Source: CAMCTV01 sp964420985
Lineage (GTDB): Bacteria; Bacteroidota; Bacteroidia; Flavobacteriales_D; Sanyastnellaceae
Assembly (NCBI GenBank): GCA_964420985.1
Contig: CAYQUT010000006.1
Coordinates: 1-64,000, forward strand
Direction: 5' to 3'
DNA length: 64,000 nucleotides
The position numbers and the translations under genes were made by a program. Every line of letters starts with the position of its first letter. The stretch's first letter is position 1. This document shows, piece after piece, positions 51,270 through 58,982 of the stretch. The notes below the pieces were generated by a model, which was given only the letters and a program-made list of their open reading frames with translations, had not been told where the DNA came from and ran no database searches.

Positions 51270-51287
51270 AAAGTCGAACAACAGATT

Positions 51288-52031
51288 ATGGATACCATTA
51301 AAAAAAACCTGCCTCAGTTGCTCATTGGGTTGAGCGTTATTATTACCGCGTATATATTGGGCAGTGCTATTCAAAATCGCAATAGGCATGAGGATGCTAT
51401 TGCTGTTACAGGAAAAGCGGAGAAGACTTTTACCTCTGATTTAATTGTTTGGCGAGGGCAATATTCCAGATTTGCACCTACTTTAAAAGAAGCTTACGAC
51501 TTGCTCAACGCAGACACCAAGTTGTTGAATGATTATCTTACTTCAAAGGGAATGAAAAAAGAAGATTTGGTTTTTTCTGCCGTTGAGATAGATAAGGTTT
51601 ACAGAACGGAGACCGATAAAGAAGGGAATTCTACCTCTTATTTCAACGGCTACAATCTTTCACAAGAAGTGAAAATTGAGTCTAAGGAAGTCAATAAGGT
51701 AGAGGCATTGTCAAGGGAAGTTACAGAGTTAATCAATCAAGGGCTGGAATTGAATTCCATGCGACCCGAATATTACTATACACAATTGGCAACTTTGAAA
51801 ATTGAGATGATTGCAGAGGCCACAAAGGACGCCACATTGCGTGCGGAAAAAATTGCAGAGGAGTCGGGTTGTTCTCTTGGTGTTTTAAAAAATGGTGATA
51901 TGGGTGTTTTTCAAATTGTAGCTCCCAACTCTTCTGAAGATGAATATTCTTGGGGAGGTTCATTCAATACCAGCTCAAAGGAAAAGTCAGCCAGCATTAC
52001 CATGTCTTTGCGTTTCAGTGTTGAAGATTGA
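51288..52031 (+). CDS. SIMPL-domain (DUF541) protein
   Basis: 247 residues from ATG 51288 (MDTIKKNLPQLLIGLSVIIT). An N-terminal membrane anchor (about 8-26) is followed by a SIMPL/DUF541 domain (IAVTGKAEKTFTSDLIVWRG, then LLNDYLTSKGMKKEDLVFSA, KDATLRAEKIAEESGCSLG, SITMSLRFSVED). The domain occurs in oxidative-stress-defence and outer-membrane-associated proteins; its role is poorly defined. The signal-like start places it in the periplasm, anchored to the membrane. Its TGA overlaps the next gene's ATG by one base. Confidence 0.88.
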   Translation: MDTIKKNLPQLLIGLSVIITAYILGSAIQNRNRHEDAIAVTGKAEKTFTSDLIVWRGQYSRFAPTLKEAYDLLNADTKLLNDYLTSKGMKKEDLVFSAVEIDKVYRTETDKEGNSTSYFNGYNLSQEVKIESKEVNKVEALSREVTELINQGLELNSMRPEYYYTQLATLKIEMIAEATKDATLRAEKIAEESGCSLGVLKNGDMGVFQIVAPNSSEDEYSWGGSFNTSSKEKSASITMSLRFSVED

Positions 52032-53032
52032 TGTTGTTTGATGCGCTGCGATTTTTTAGGGCGGTCACTTTAAAAAAGTGTTGGAATGCCATACGGGTTT
52101 ACATAGGATTTTATCGTAGAAAATCAAATCATCCTGGTCTTCCAATGAGCCTTAGTGTCGAGCCTACTACGGCTTGTAATTTGGGATGCCCAGAGTGCCC
52201 ATCAGGGTTGAAGTTGTTTTCAAGACCCACAGGCAATATCAAATTGGATGAATACAAAAAATGGTTAGCGGAATGGAGTGGTTTTGTTTTTCATGTCAAT
52301 TTTTATTTTCAAGGCGAGCCATTTATTCACCCACAGTTGATTGAAATGATACGTCTTGCGCATCAACATCGGATATACACTGCAGTTTCAACCAATGCAC
52401 ATTTTATGAGTCCCAAAATGGTGTCCGATATTATTGAAAGTGGTTTGGATCGTATCATCATTAGTCTGGATGGTTTTACCCAAGAGGTGTATGAGCAGTA
52501 CCGGGTGAATGGAAAAGTTGCAGAGGTGAAAAAAGCTGTGGAGTCGCTCATTGTAGAGAAGAAAAAAAGAAAAGTTCATCATCCGCATGTTATTGTTCAG
52601 ACTCTTGTGGTTAAACCAAATGAAGATGAAGTTGATGAGATAAAGAAATGGGCCAAAAGCGTTGGGGTAGATGAAGTGAAATGGAAAACGGCTCAGTTGT
52701 ACCATCCATCAGATAATCATCCTTTAATGCCGAAGCAAGAGAAGTATCGTCGCTATAAAAAAAATAGGCAAGGTCAATGGGTTGTGAAGAATAGTTTGGA
52801 TAATCAATGTTGGCGGTTGTGGTCATCTTGCGTAATCACTTGGGATGGGAGTATTGTGCCCTGCTGCTTTGATAAAGATGCGGCCTACAAAATGGGGAGT
52901 TTAAGAACACACGCATTAAAGGAAATCTGGAACAATGAGGATTATTTGAGATTCAGGAGTCAGTTGTTGAAAAGCAGAAAGTCCATTGACATTTGTTCCA
53001 ATTGTTCGGAAGGAACAAAAGTTTGGGTGTAG
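52031..53032 (+). CDS. Radical SAM protein with SPASM domain
   Basis: 333 residues from ATG 52031. The radical SAM cluster is CNLGCPEC (cysteines near 50, 54 and 57) in SVEPTTACNLGCPECPSG. The core carries VNFYFQGEPFIHPQLIEMI and ISLDGFTQEVYEQYRVNGK. The C-terminal SPASM domain has Cys in NQCWRLWSSCVITWDGSIVPCC and the final DICSNCSEG, enough for an auxiliary Fe-S cluster. SPASM proteins often modify peptides, but no small precursor peptide gene is seen next to it. Starts in a TGATG overlap with the SIMPL gene. Confidence 0.9.
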   Translation: MLFDALRFFRAVTLKKCWNAIRVYIGFYRRKSNHPGLPMSLSVEPTTACNLGCPECPSGLKLFSRPTGNIKLDEYKKWLAEWSGFVFHVNFYFQGEPFIHPQLIEMIRLAHQHRIYTAVSTNAHFMSPKMVSDIIESGLDRIIISLDGFTQEVYEQYRVNGKVAEVKKAVESLIVEKKKRKVHHPHVIVQTLVVKPNEDEVDEIKKWAKSVGVDEVKWKTAQLYHPSDNHPLMPKQEKYRRYKKNRQGQWVVKNSLDNQCWRLWSSCVITWDGSIVPCCFDKDAAYKMGSLRTHALKEIWNNEDYLRFRSQLLKSRKSIDICSNCSEGTKVWV

Positions 53033-53037
53033 TTTTG
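53030..53037 (+). promoter_or_regulatory. -7-like box before the DUF3109 gene
   Basis: TAGTTTTG is an exact TAnnTTTG match. It includes the radical SAM stop codon and ends 4 nt before the next ATG. TTG upstream is 25 nt away. Confidence 0.35.
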
Positions 53038-53041
53038 TCGA

Positions 53042-53629
53042 ATGATAATTATTGGTTCGACATTGGTTAGTGAGGATATTTTCGAGGAACAATTTGTTTG
53101 TGATCTCAATGCGTGTAAGGGAGCCTGTTGTGTAGAGGGCAGTTCTGGGGCGCCGTTGACGCTTGAAGAAGTAGATGAGCTGGAGAAGTTTTGGCCATTG
53201 GTAAAACCATATTTACCTGAGGAACACATTCAGGTGGTAGAAGAAAAGGGATTTGTGGTGGTTGATGACGATCAAGAATTGACGACGCCATTGTTTGGTG
53301 ATCATGGCGCTTGTGCTTTTGTCTATTATGACAACAATGGAACCGCAAAATGTGGTTACGAAAAGGCATTTTTGGATGGTAAAACAACTTGGAAAAAGCC
53401 CATCAGCTGTCATCTTTATCCAATAAGAACCAATGAACTCAAAGAATATACTGGAGTTAATTTTCATCGGTGGGGAATTTGTGAACCTGCTTGTGTGTGC
53501 GGGTCAAAATTGAAAGTACCCGTATTTCGTTTTTTGAAGGAGCCGTTGATTCGCAAATTTGGTCAAGAGTGGTATGATGAAGCTGAGTTGGTTTTTGATG
53601 CTTTGCAAAGAGAACAAGCACAAGATTAA
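53042..53629 (+). CDS. DUF3109 family protein
   Basis: 195 residues, a near-complete match in layout to DUF3109. The N-terminal cysteine motif is FVCDLNACKGACCVEGSSGAP (19-39), followed by LTLEEVDELEKFWPLVKPYL, GACAFVYYDNNGTAKCGYEKA and WKKPISCHLYPIR. WGICEPACVCGSKLKVPVFRF closes the conserved part. About nine conserved cysteines suggest bound iron-sulphur or zinc; the CxxxCC start resembles YkgJ-type metal-binding proteins. Biochemical function unknown. It lies 9 nt after the radical SAM gene, so the two may act together. Confidence 0.9.
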   Translation: MIIIGSTLVSEDIFEEQFVCDLNACKGACCVEGSSGAPLTLEEVDELEKFWPLVKPYLPEEHIQVVEEKGFVVVDDDQELTTPLFGDHGACAFVYYDNNGTAKCGYEKAFLDGKTTWKKPISCHLYPIRTNELKEYTGVNFHRWGICEPACVCGSKLKVPVFRFLKEPLIRKFGQEWYDEAELVFDALQREQAQD

Positions 53630-53684
53630 CCATTACCTGTTCAAACCTACTTTTTATTGATCATTTTTATTCAGCATATTCTCG

Positions 53685-53692
53685 GAAATTTG
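53685..53692 (+). promoter_or_regulatory. -7-like box before the OmpA/PD40 gene
   Basis: GAAATTTG (7/8 to TAnnTTTG) ends 4 nt before the ATG at 53697. Confidence 0.3.
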
Positions 53693-53696
53693 AGAG

Positions 53697-55142
53697 ATGC
53701 GTTTCATTGGTTTATTGACGCTTTTACTTTTCGCAACTGTTGGCAGGTCTCAATGGTCCTGCAAGACTTTGCCTGTTCAACATCAGGGGCAAGCCTTGAT
53801 GATCAATGGTGGAATTCCAAGTTTGGTATCCTCTTACAAATTAGAATCACAAAAGGAGACTTGGAAGACCGATGTCGTTTGGAAATCGATTTTTTATAAA
53901 AACAATCAATTTTCTGATGATTTTATCCAATGGCCTGGAGTTGGAGTAGGGTATCAGGCAGATACTTTGAAATGCTACACACAATACCAATTGATTCAGG
54001 GGAAACAATGGAGCAAAATTGTTTTTCAACTTCACGACTCCAATCAAGTTTTGATGGGGGAATCATTGAGCAATGATTCAGATCCATATTTTGATGCAAA
54101 AGAGGGCTGGCTGTACTTCAGTTCTGATAGATCGGGAGGATTAGGGGGCAGTGATATTTATCGCGTCAAATGGTTGAACGGATCATGGTCAGAAGTTCAG
54201 AATTTAGGCTTGGGTGTAAATTCCAATTTAGATGAACGGTACCCCAATGTGAATCCTGATGGGTTGTGTTTTTCTGCCAGAACGGAAAGGGGGGACTGGG
54301 ATATTTTTTTGTCTCCATTTCATGAGTCTTTCGATGTAAGATGGCAGATGGAGAGTCCCATTAATTCTACAGCCGATGACTATCAATGGGTTCAGTGGTC
54401 GGATGAATCGGGCTGGCTCATTTCTAATCGTAATCAGCAGTCAGTTTTTTCGAATGGTTTGTTTGAATTGCAAAAAACGCTTGAGCAAGACACTTTTTGT
54501 TTTGTTTTTCCTGAACCATTTATGTGGAAAAGGAATGAGGTACAGGTGTTTTCTTTTGGTAGTCACCGGGGTTGCGTCTCGTTGTCATTGGGAGCAACCA
54601 ATCGTTGGCAGTTTTTAGATTCTACTGGTCATCCATTGTATTATGAGTCATTCTTGATTGAGGATAAGAATGGTGAGACGATAGCCCAATTGCTAACCGA
54701 TAATGAAGGTAGGGTTTCTTGGGAGTATCTTGGCATCAGCATGGGCAATGCGCAGTGGTTGAATATAGGTGACGAGTCTAATCTCTTAGCTGACAATAAT
54801 GGATTGACATATACCACGAGTCAGTCTCAACGGCCTTTTGCCCCAACTATATTATTTCAAAGGAATATTTCTATTTTAGAAGAGAGATTCCAAAATCAAT
54901 TGATTGAGTTGAGCATGTATTTGTTGCTTCATCCAGAGGAAAGAGTGAGGTTAATAGGCTCTTGTGATGCGTTAGGCGACCCAGTAAGTAATGAAAGATT
55001 GGCATGGGAGCGTGCCTTTGCCGTACAAGCTTTTTTGATGGCGCACGGTACATTAATCAGCCAGATTGATGTGGAAATAGCCTTACCGAAATATTCGGAA
55101 AAGAATGAGCGCGATAGAAAGGTGGATATCGCATTTCAATGA
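53697..55142 (+). CDS. PD40/OmpA-like envelope protein
   Basis: 481 residues. The start RFIGLLTLLLFATVGRSQW is a signal peptide. Residues about 125-220 contain WD40-like PD40 repeats (GWLYFSSDRSGGLGGSDIYRV, ERYPNVNPDGLCFSARTERGDWDIF). The last 100 residues are OmpA-like (VRLIGSCDALGDPVSNERLA, WERAFAVQAFLMAHG), where the Asp and Arg that bind diaminopimelate are kept although GHTD has become GSCD. The domain set resembles the peptidoglycan-bound T9SS adaptor PorE, but the TPR domain of PorE is missing. A structural link between outer membrane and peptidoglycan is the likely role. Confidence 0.8.
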   Translation: MRFIGLLTLLLFATVGRSQWSCKTLPVQHQGQALMINGGIPSLVSSYKLESQKETWKTDVVWKSIFYKNNQFSDDFIQWPGVGVGYQADTLKCYTQYQLIQGKQWSKIVFQLHDSNQVLMGESLSNDSDPYFDAKEGWLYFSSDRSGGLGGSDIYRVKWLNGSWSEVQNLGLGVNSNLDERYPNVNPDGLCFSARTERGDWDIFLSPFHESFDVRWQMESPINSTADDYQWVQWSDESGWLISNRNQQSVFSNGLFELQKTLEQDTFCFVFPEPFMWKRNEVQVFSFGSHRGCVSLSLGATNRWQFLDSTGHPLYYESFLIEDKNGETIAQLLTDNEGRVSWEYLGISMGNAQWLNIGDESNLLADNNGLTYTTSQSQRPFAPTILFQRNISILEERFQNQLIELSMYLLLHPEERVRLIGSCDALGDPVSNERLAWERAFAVQAFLMAHGTLISQIDVEIALPKYSEKNERDRKVDIAFQ

Positions 55143-55153
55143 GCCTTTTGATT

Positions 55154-55161
55154 TATTTTTG
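55154..55161 (+). promoter_or_regulatory. -7-like box before the small membrane protein gene
   Basis: TATTTTTG is an exact TAnnTTTG match, ending 4 nt before the ATG at 55166. Confidence 0.35.
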
Positions 55162-55165
55162 ATGT

Positions 55166-55690
55166 ATGAAATTAAGAGCATTGTTTCCCTCCACGCAATT
55201 GACTTTGACGCGTGGTCCATTGCAACAAGGTGGAACCAGCGTAATTGATGGAGAGGAAAAAAAAGGTCCTCAACGTTGGATTAAACTGAATGACATCATT
55301 TTTGTAGGCATGAATGACGGATTGTACCATACCCGTTATCAAGAGGATGTATCCATCGTGCATGATGAAAAAAATAGAGTAGTGGGTTATTGGAATCATA
55401 GTTCCTCTGAAGGAACTCGTCCAAACAACTCCGCTGTGATTGGTGCAGTGGCGTTGAGTTTTTTGATTTCGGCGGCATTGTTTCTGTTGGGGGTATGGAA
55501 TTTTATATGGAAATACGAGCCTTTTTTGGTCAAAAATGAGCAAGGGCAAATCATTTCAGAACGTTGGTGGCTGACAGTAATAGTGATTTTAATTTACAGT
55601 AGCTGGGCTGTTTTTTGGACATATGGTTTTGCTTATTACGAATGGAAACGACAGCAATTGGCGCACCGGATGTTAGGTGATATTAAGTGA
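55166..55690 (+). CDS. Hypothetical membrane protein with two helices
   Basis: 174 residues. The first 85 are soluble (GPQRWIKLNDIIFVGMNDGL, then VVGYWNHSSSEGTRPNN). Two membrane helices follow, AVIGAVALSFLISAALFLLG (about 91-112) and WWLTVIVILIYSSWAVFWTY (about 132-154). A short charged tail ends the protein. I do not recognise a family. It starts 23 nt after the OmpA/PD40 gene and is followed by a bidirectional terminator. Confidence 0.65.
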   Translation: MKLRALFPSTQLTLTRGPLQQGGTSVIDGEEKKGPQRWIKLNDIIFVGMNDGLYHTRYQEDVSIVHDEKNRVVGYWNHSSSEGTRPNNSAVIGAVALSFLISAALFLLGVWNFIWKYEPFLVKNEQGQIISERWWLTVIVILIYSSWAVFWTYGFAYYEWKRQQLAHRMLGDIK

Positions 55691-55709
55691 ATTGAACACT
55701 GATGAGAAA

Positions 55710-55743
55710 TAAAAAAGGACTGAATTTTCAGTCCTTTTTTATT
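55710..55743. terminator. Bidirectional terminator between the membrane protein gene and ftsZ
   Basis: AAAGGACTGAA-TT-TTCAGTCCTTT (55714-55737), preceded by an A-run and followed by TTTATT. It is placed in the convergent gap and serves both strands. Confidence 0.9.
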
Positions 55744-55765
55744 GTTGTTGTTTTGTATTCAGGGT

Positions 55766-57508
55766 TCAATCTACGTTGTCGTGCAGAAACGGATTGTTAT
55801 CACTCAAACCATAACGTTTTTCTCCGTTTAAATCAGTTGTTTCAGAGATCCCAAAACGGGAGGCTTGACTTTCGTTGCTTGCGGGTGGAGTGTCCAACAC
55901 AACTTTTTTGCGCATGTAGGCGGGCTCATCTTCTAAGGAATTCAAACCACCTGGACTTTTCAATTTCATACAGATTTGTTTGATGCGATCTGATCGTTCA
56001 ATTTGCAATTGATTGATAGATGAGCGATCCACAGAGTCGGTAGCTCTTTCTTTTAAGTTCATTGATGCCTCAGGAGCTACGGCTCTATTCTCAGCAGAGA
56101 CCTCATTTTCACCAAATCCAACCACATTGAAAACATCATGATTGATGGTCTCTTCTACGTTGAATTTCATTTTCACTTCCTCTTGCTCAAAAGTCAATTC
56201 TTCTTGAATCATTTGAGGTGTTTCCAATGGAACGCTTACTTCAAACAAATCGATGGTTTTGGGCTCTTCGGGTATTTCAATTTCGAAGAGCACTTCGGTT
56301 TGTTTCAATTCTTGTTCTTGCTTGTCTTCTAAAGCAACAGGCTCTAAATCGACGATGTTATTGGAAATTTCTTCCAATTCAATGCGCATAACAGGGCTTT
56401 CAAGGGGCTGGGTAACTTCTTGCACTACAGCAATGGGTTTTTGAATGGCCACTTCTTCCGCGGCGACATGGACATCAACCACCACTTGTTCTACTTTCTC
56501 GATTCCGGGAATAACATTATCGATTCCCTTGGCATCCCAACCCGTTGCAATAACAGTGACTGAAATATCAGCTCCAAGTCTATTGTCTTGACCATAACCC
56601 CAAATAACATTGGCATTCATTCCTGCACGATCTTGAATGGCGTCAGTAATTTCAGTTACTTCATCCATTAACAGTTCTTCTTCACCATGGGTGATGTTCA
56701 ACAATACGTGTTTGGCTCCAAAAATATCATTGTCATTTAACAAAGGAGATTCGAGTGCTGTTTCTACAGCTCGCTTGGCTCTATTCTCTCCGCTAGCTCT
56801 TCCACTTCCCATGATGGCCACACCGCTATCCTTCATTACTGTTTTGACGTCATTCATGTCAACGTTGACAAGACCTGTAAGGGTCATCACTTCTGCAATT
56901 CCTTTGGCAGCGGTGCACAACACCTCATCGGCATGTCCAAAGGCTTTGTTCATGGTTAAATTACCGAATAATTCGCGTAATTTGTCGTTGCGAATGATCA
57001 ATAAAGTATCCACTGAGTTTCTCATTTCCTTCACTCCTTCCTCAGCGTGATGGTGTCTCATTTTTCCTTCAAAAGTGAATGGCACGGTGATGATACCGAC
57101 GGTCAATATCCCCATCTCCTTGCACATCTGAGCGATGATGGGTGCGGCACCAGTGCCTGTTCCACCGCCCATACCCGCAGTGATAAACACCATGCTGGTT
57201 TTACTTTTCTCATTGTGCAAAATATTGCGAACAGCCTCAATGCTCTCCAAAGCTGCATCTCTTCCAACAATGGGTGATGAGCCAGCTCCACGACCTTCCG
57301 TTAAGTTGGCACCCAATTGAATTTTATGCGGAACAGGTGATACCTCAATGGCTTGAGCATCTGTATTGCAAATGATGAAATCAACGCCTTTAATGCCTTG
57401 ATTGAACATGTAATTGACAGCATTAGAACCACCGCCACCTACACCAATCACTTTAATGAGCGAGTTGCACTCTGGTTGTAAATCAAAATTGAGGCTTTCG
57501 AAATCCAT
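55766..57508 (-). CDS. ftsZ: Cell division protein FtsZ
   Basis: Tubulin-like GTPase that forms the division ring. 580 residues, much longer than the approximately 380 of E. coli FtsZ. The GTP-binding motifs are IGVGGGGSNAVNYM (21-34) and the signature GGGTGTGAAP (114-123), and the T7 loop region is VNVDMNDVKTVM. After about residue 320 comes a long Glu/Val-rich linker. The C-terminal segment DEPAYMRKKVVLD is typical of Bacteroidota and probably contacts partners such as FtsA. No ftsA or ftsQ lies upstream; the gene diverges from the GGGP synthase, so it is not in a dcw cluster here. Confidence 0.97.
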   Translation of the reverse strand: MDFESLNFDLQPECNSLIKVIGVGGGGSNAVNYMFNQGIKGVDFIICNTDAQAIEVSPVPHKIQLGANLTEGRGAGSSPIVGRDAALESIEAVRNILHNEKSKTSMVFITAGMGGGTGTGAAPIIAQMCKEMGILTVGIITVPFTFEGKMRHHHAEEGVKEMRNSVDTLLIIRNDKLRELFGNLTMNKAFGHADEVLCTAAKGIAEVMTLTGLVNVDMNDVKTVMKDSGVAIMGSGRASGENRAKRAVETALESPLLNDNDIFGAKHVLLNITHGEEELLMDEVTEITDAIQDRAGMNANVIWGYGQDNRLGADISVTVIATGWDAKGIDNVIPGIEKVEQVVVDVHVAAEEVAIQKPIAVVQEVTQPLESPVMRIELEEISNNIVDLEPVALEDKQEQELKQTEVLFEIEIPEEPKTIDLFEVSVPLETPQMIQEELTFEQEEVKMKFNVEETINHDVFNVVGFGENEVSAENRAVAPEASMNLKERATDSVDRSSINQLQIERSDRIKQICMKLKSPGGLNSLEDEPAYMRKKVVLDTPPASNESQASRFGISETTDLNGEKRYGLSDNNPFLHDNVD

Positions 57509-57646
57509 TATCTAAAAATTAGGTTATTGCACTTTAATTTCCCGAAACTATATCATTCATATGCGCATATCAAGTGCATTTTGTTTTTTGTGTTAACGAT
57601 ATGCTGTTAGTAAATCCTGTTTTTTGAAAAGTTGATTTTTTTCAGG

Positions 57647-57675
57647 TTGTAGGTCCGTTTTATCCGTTATTTTTA
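57647..57675 (+). promoter_or_regulatory. Possible promoter of the GGGP synthase gene
   Basis: TTG (57647-57649) and TATTTTTA (57668-57675; 7/8 to TAnnTTTG) are 18 nt apart, and the box ends 4 nt before the ATG at 57680. Confidence 0.35.
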
Positions 57676-57679
57676 CTTC

Positions 57680-58402
57680 ATGATGAGTCAGAAGAATATT
57701 CCGGATTGGCTGAATGACAGGGGCGTTGCTATGCTCGTTGATCCGGATGTCGGTGATCCAGAATCTTGGGAGAGGTTGTCCTTTATGGCAAAGGATTGTG
57801 GGGTTAAATTAATTTTGGTTGGAGGTAGTTTTTTGCATACGAATCATTTAAAGGCATGTATTCAGCATTGCAAATTGAGTGGCTTACCTGTATGGATTTT
57901 TCCGGGTTCTGGAGGTCAAATCTGTGAAGATGCTGATGGTATTTTGCTTCTTTCACTGTTGTCTGGCAGAAATGCAGAATTCCTTATTGGTCAACATGTG
58001 CAGCATGCAAGGTTGCTAAGGGATTCACAGTTGTCTCATTTACCAACGGCATATTTACTTGTAGACGGTGGAAGGTCAACAACAGTTTCATATGTCAGCA
58101 ATACAACGCCCATTCCAAGGGATAAGCCTTTTTTGGCTGCAGCCACTGCATTGGCAGGTCAACAGTTGGGAATGTCCTTGGTGTATTTGGATGCAGGAAG
58201 TGGAGCTGAGTTTTCAGTGTCAACCAGTATGATAGCTCAGGTCTCAAAAGAAGTGTCACTGCCTCTTTTTGTGGGTGGTGGTATTTCAACGGTGCAGCAA
58301 GTTGCTGATGCGATGGAGGCTGGAGCTAGTTGGGTGGTTGTAGGCAGTAAGATAGAGGAGGATGCTGATTTTTTAAATCAATTGAAACAGAATAAATTGT
58401 AA
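57680..58402 (+). CDS. Geranylgeranylglyceryl phosphate synthase-like protein
   Basis: TIM-barrel prenyltransferase joining a polyprenyl diphosphate to sn-glycerol-1-phosphate, the first step of archaeal-type ether lipids; Bacteroidota encode relatives. 240 residues. The motifs are VAMLVDPDVGDPESW (17-31), KLILVGGSFLHTN, VWIFPGSGGQI, GILLLSLLSGRNAEFLIGQH, YLLVDGGRST, LVYLDAGSGAE and LFVGGGISTVQQVADAMEAG. WVVVGSKIEED closes the barrel. Start is ATG 57680 or the next codon (MMSQ). Chain length of the product and its function in a bacterium remain uncertain. It is 2 nt upstream of the dioxygenase gene. Confidence 0.92.
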   Translation: MMSQKNIPDWLNDRGVAMLVDPDVGDPESWERLSFMAKDCGVKLILVGGSFLHTNHLKACIQHCKLSGLPVWIFPGSGGQICEDADGILLLSLLSGRNAEFLIGQHVQHARLLRDSQLSHLPTAYLLVDGGRSTTVSYVSNTTPIPRDKPFLAAATALAGQQLGMSLVYLDAGSGAEFSVSTSMIAQVSKEVSLPLFVGGGISTVQQVADAMEAGASWVVVGSKIEEDADFLNQLKQNKL

Positions 58403-58404
58403 TC

Positions 58405-58932
58405 ATGATAAAAAGACCATTTAATATTCAAAAGTGGATTGAAGAGAACAGGGAACTGCTCAAACCACCTGTAGGTAATAAGAATTTGTACAAAGATGCT
58501 GGAGATTATATTGTGATGATGGTGGGTGGACCCAATGCCCGAAAAGACTATCACTACAATGAAACGGAAGAACTTTTTTATCAGCTGCAAGGGGATATTG
58601 TTGTTGGCATTCAGGAAGATGGAAAAGCTGTGGACATTGAGATAAAGGAAGGTGAGATGTTTCTTTTACCAGCGGGAGTTCCACATCAGCCACGAAGAGG
58701 AGAAAACACCGTAGGTTTGGTCATTGAGGTTAAAAGAGCAGATAGAGACATGAAGGATGGTCTCATGTGGTTTTGCGAAAATTGTAACCATAAGTTACAT
58801 GATGATTATTTTGTTCTTGAGAATATTGAAAAAGATTTTCTTCCTCGATTCAGACATTTTTACGGAAGTGAGTCGCTTCGAACATGTAATTCTTGCGGTC
58901 ATGTAATGGAAACAGATCCACGATTTTCCTAA
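58405..58932 (+). CDS. nbaC: 3-hydroxyanthranilate 3,4-dioxygenase
   Basis: Non-haem iron enzyme of the kynurenine route that opens the ring of 3-hydroxyanthranilate to make the quinolinate precursor of NAD. 175 residues. The iron ligands are His50 and Glu56 (DYHYNETEELFYQLQGD) and His94 (LLPAGVPHQPRRGENT). The C-terminal rubredoxin-like iron site is Cys124/Cys127 (CENC) and Cys161/Cys164 (CNSC). Other kynurenine genes are not adjacent. It is co-transcribed with the GGGP synthase gene and ends at a terminator. Confidence 0.96.
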   Translation: MIKRPFNIQKWIEENRELLKPPVGNKNLYKDAGDYIVMMVGGPNARKDYHYNETEELFYQLQGDIVVGIQEDGKAVDIEIKEGEMFLLPAGVPHQPRRGENTVGLVIEVKRADRDMKDGLMWFCENCNHKLHDDYFVLENIEKDFLPRFRHFYGSESLRTCNSCGHVMETDPRFS

Positions 58933-58933
58933 A

Positions 58934-58965
58934 AGAAAAAAACCCGCCTAAGCGGGTTTTTTTTA
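58934..58965. terminator. Bidirectional terminator after nbaC
   Basis: ACCCGC-CTAA-GCGGGT (58942-58957) between A-rich and T8 flanks, in the convergent gap to the lipoprotein gene at 58983. Confidence 0.9.
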
Positions 58966-58982
58966 TCCAGGAAGCGAGCAAC

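Noticed and set aside
52028..53629. RiPP biosynthesis cluster around the SPASM protein
   Set aside because: No short precursor ORF, protease or transporter was found next to it.
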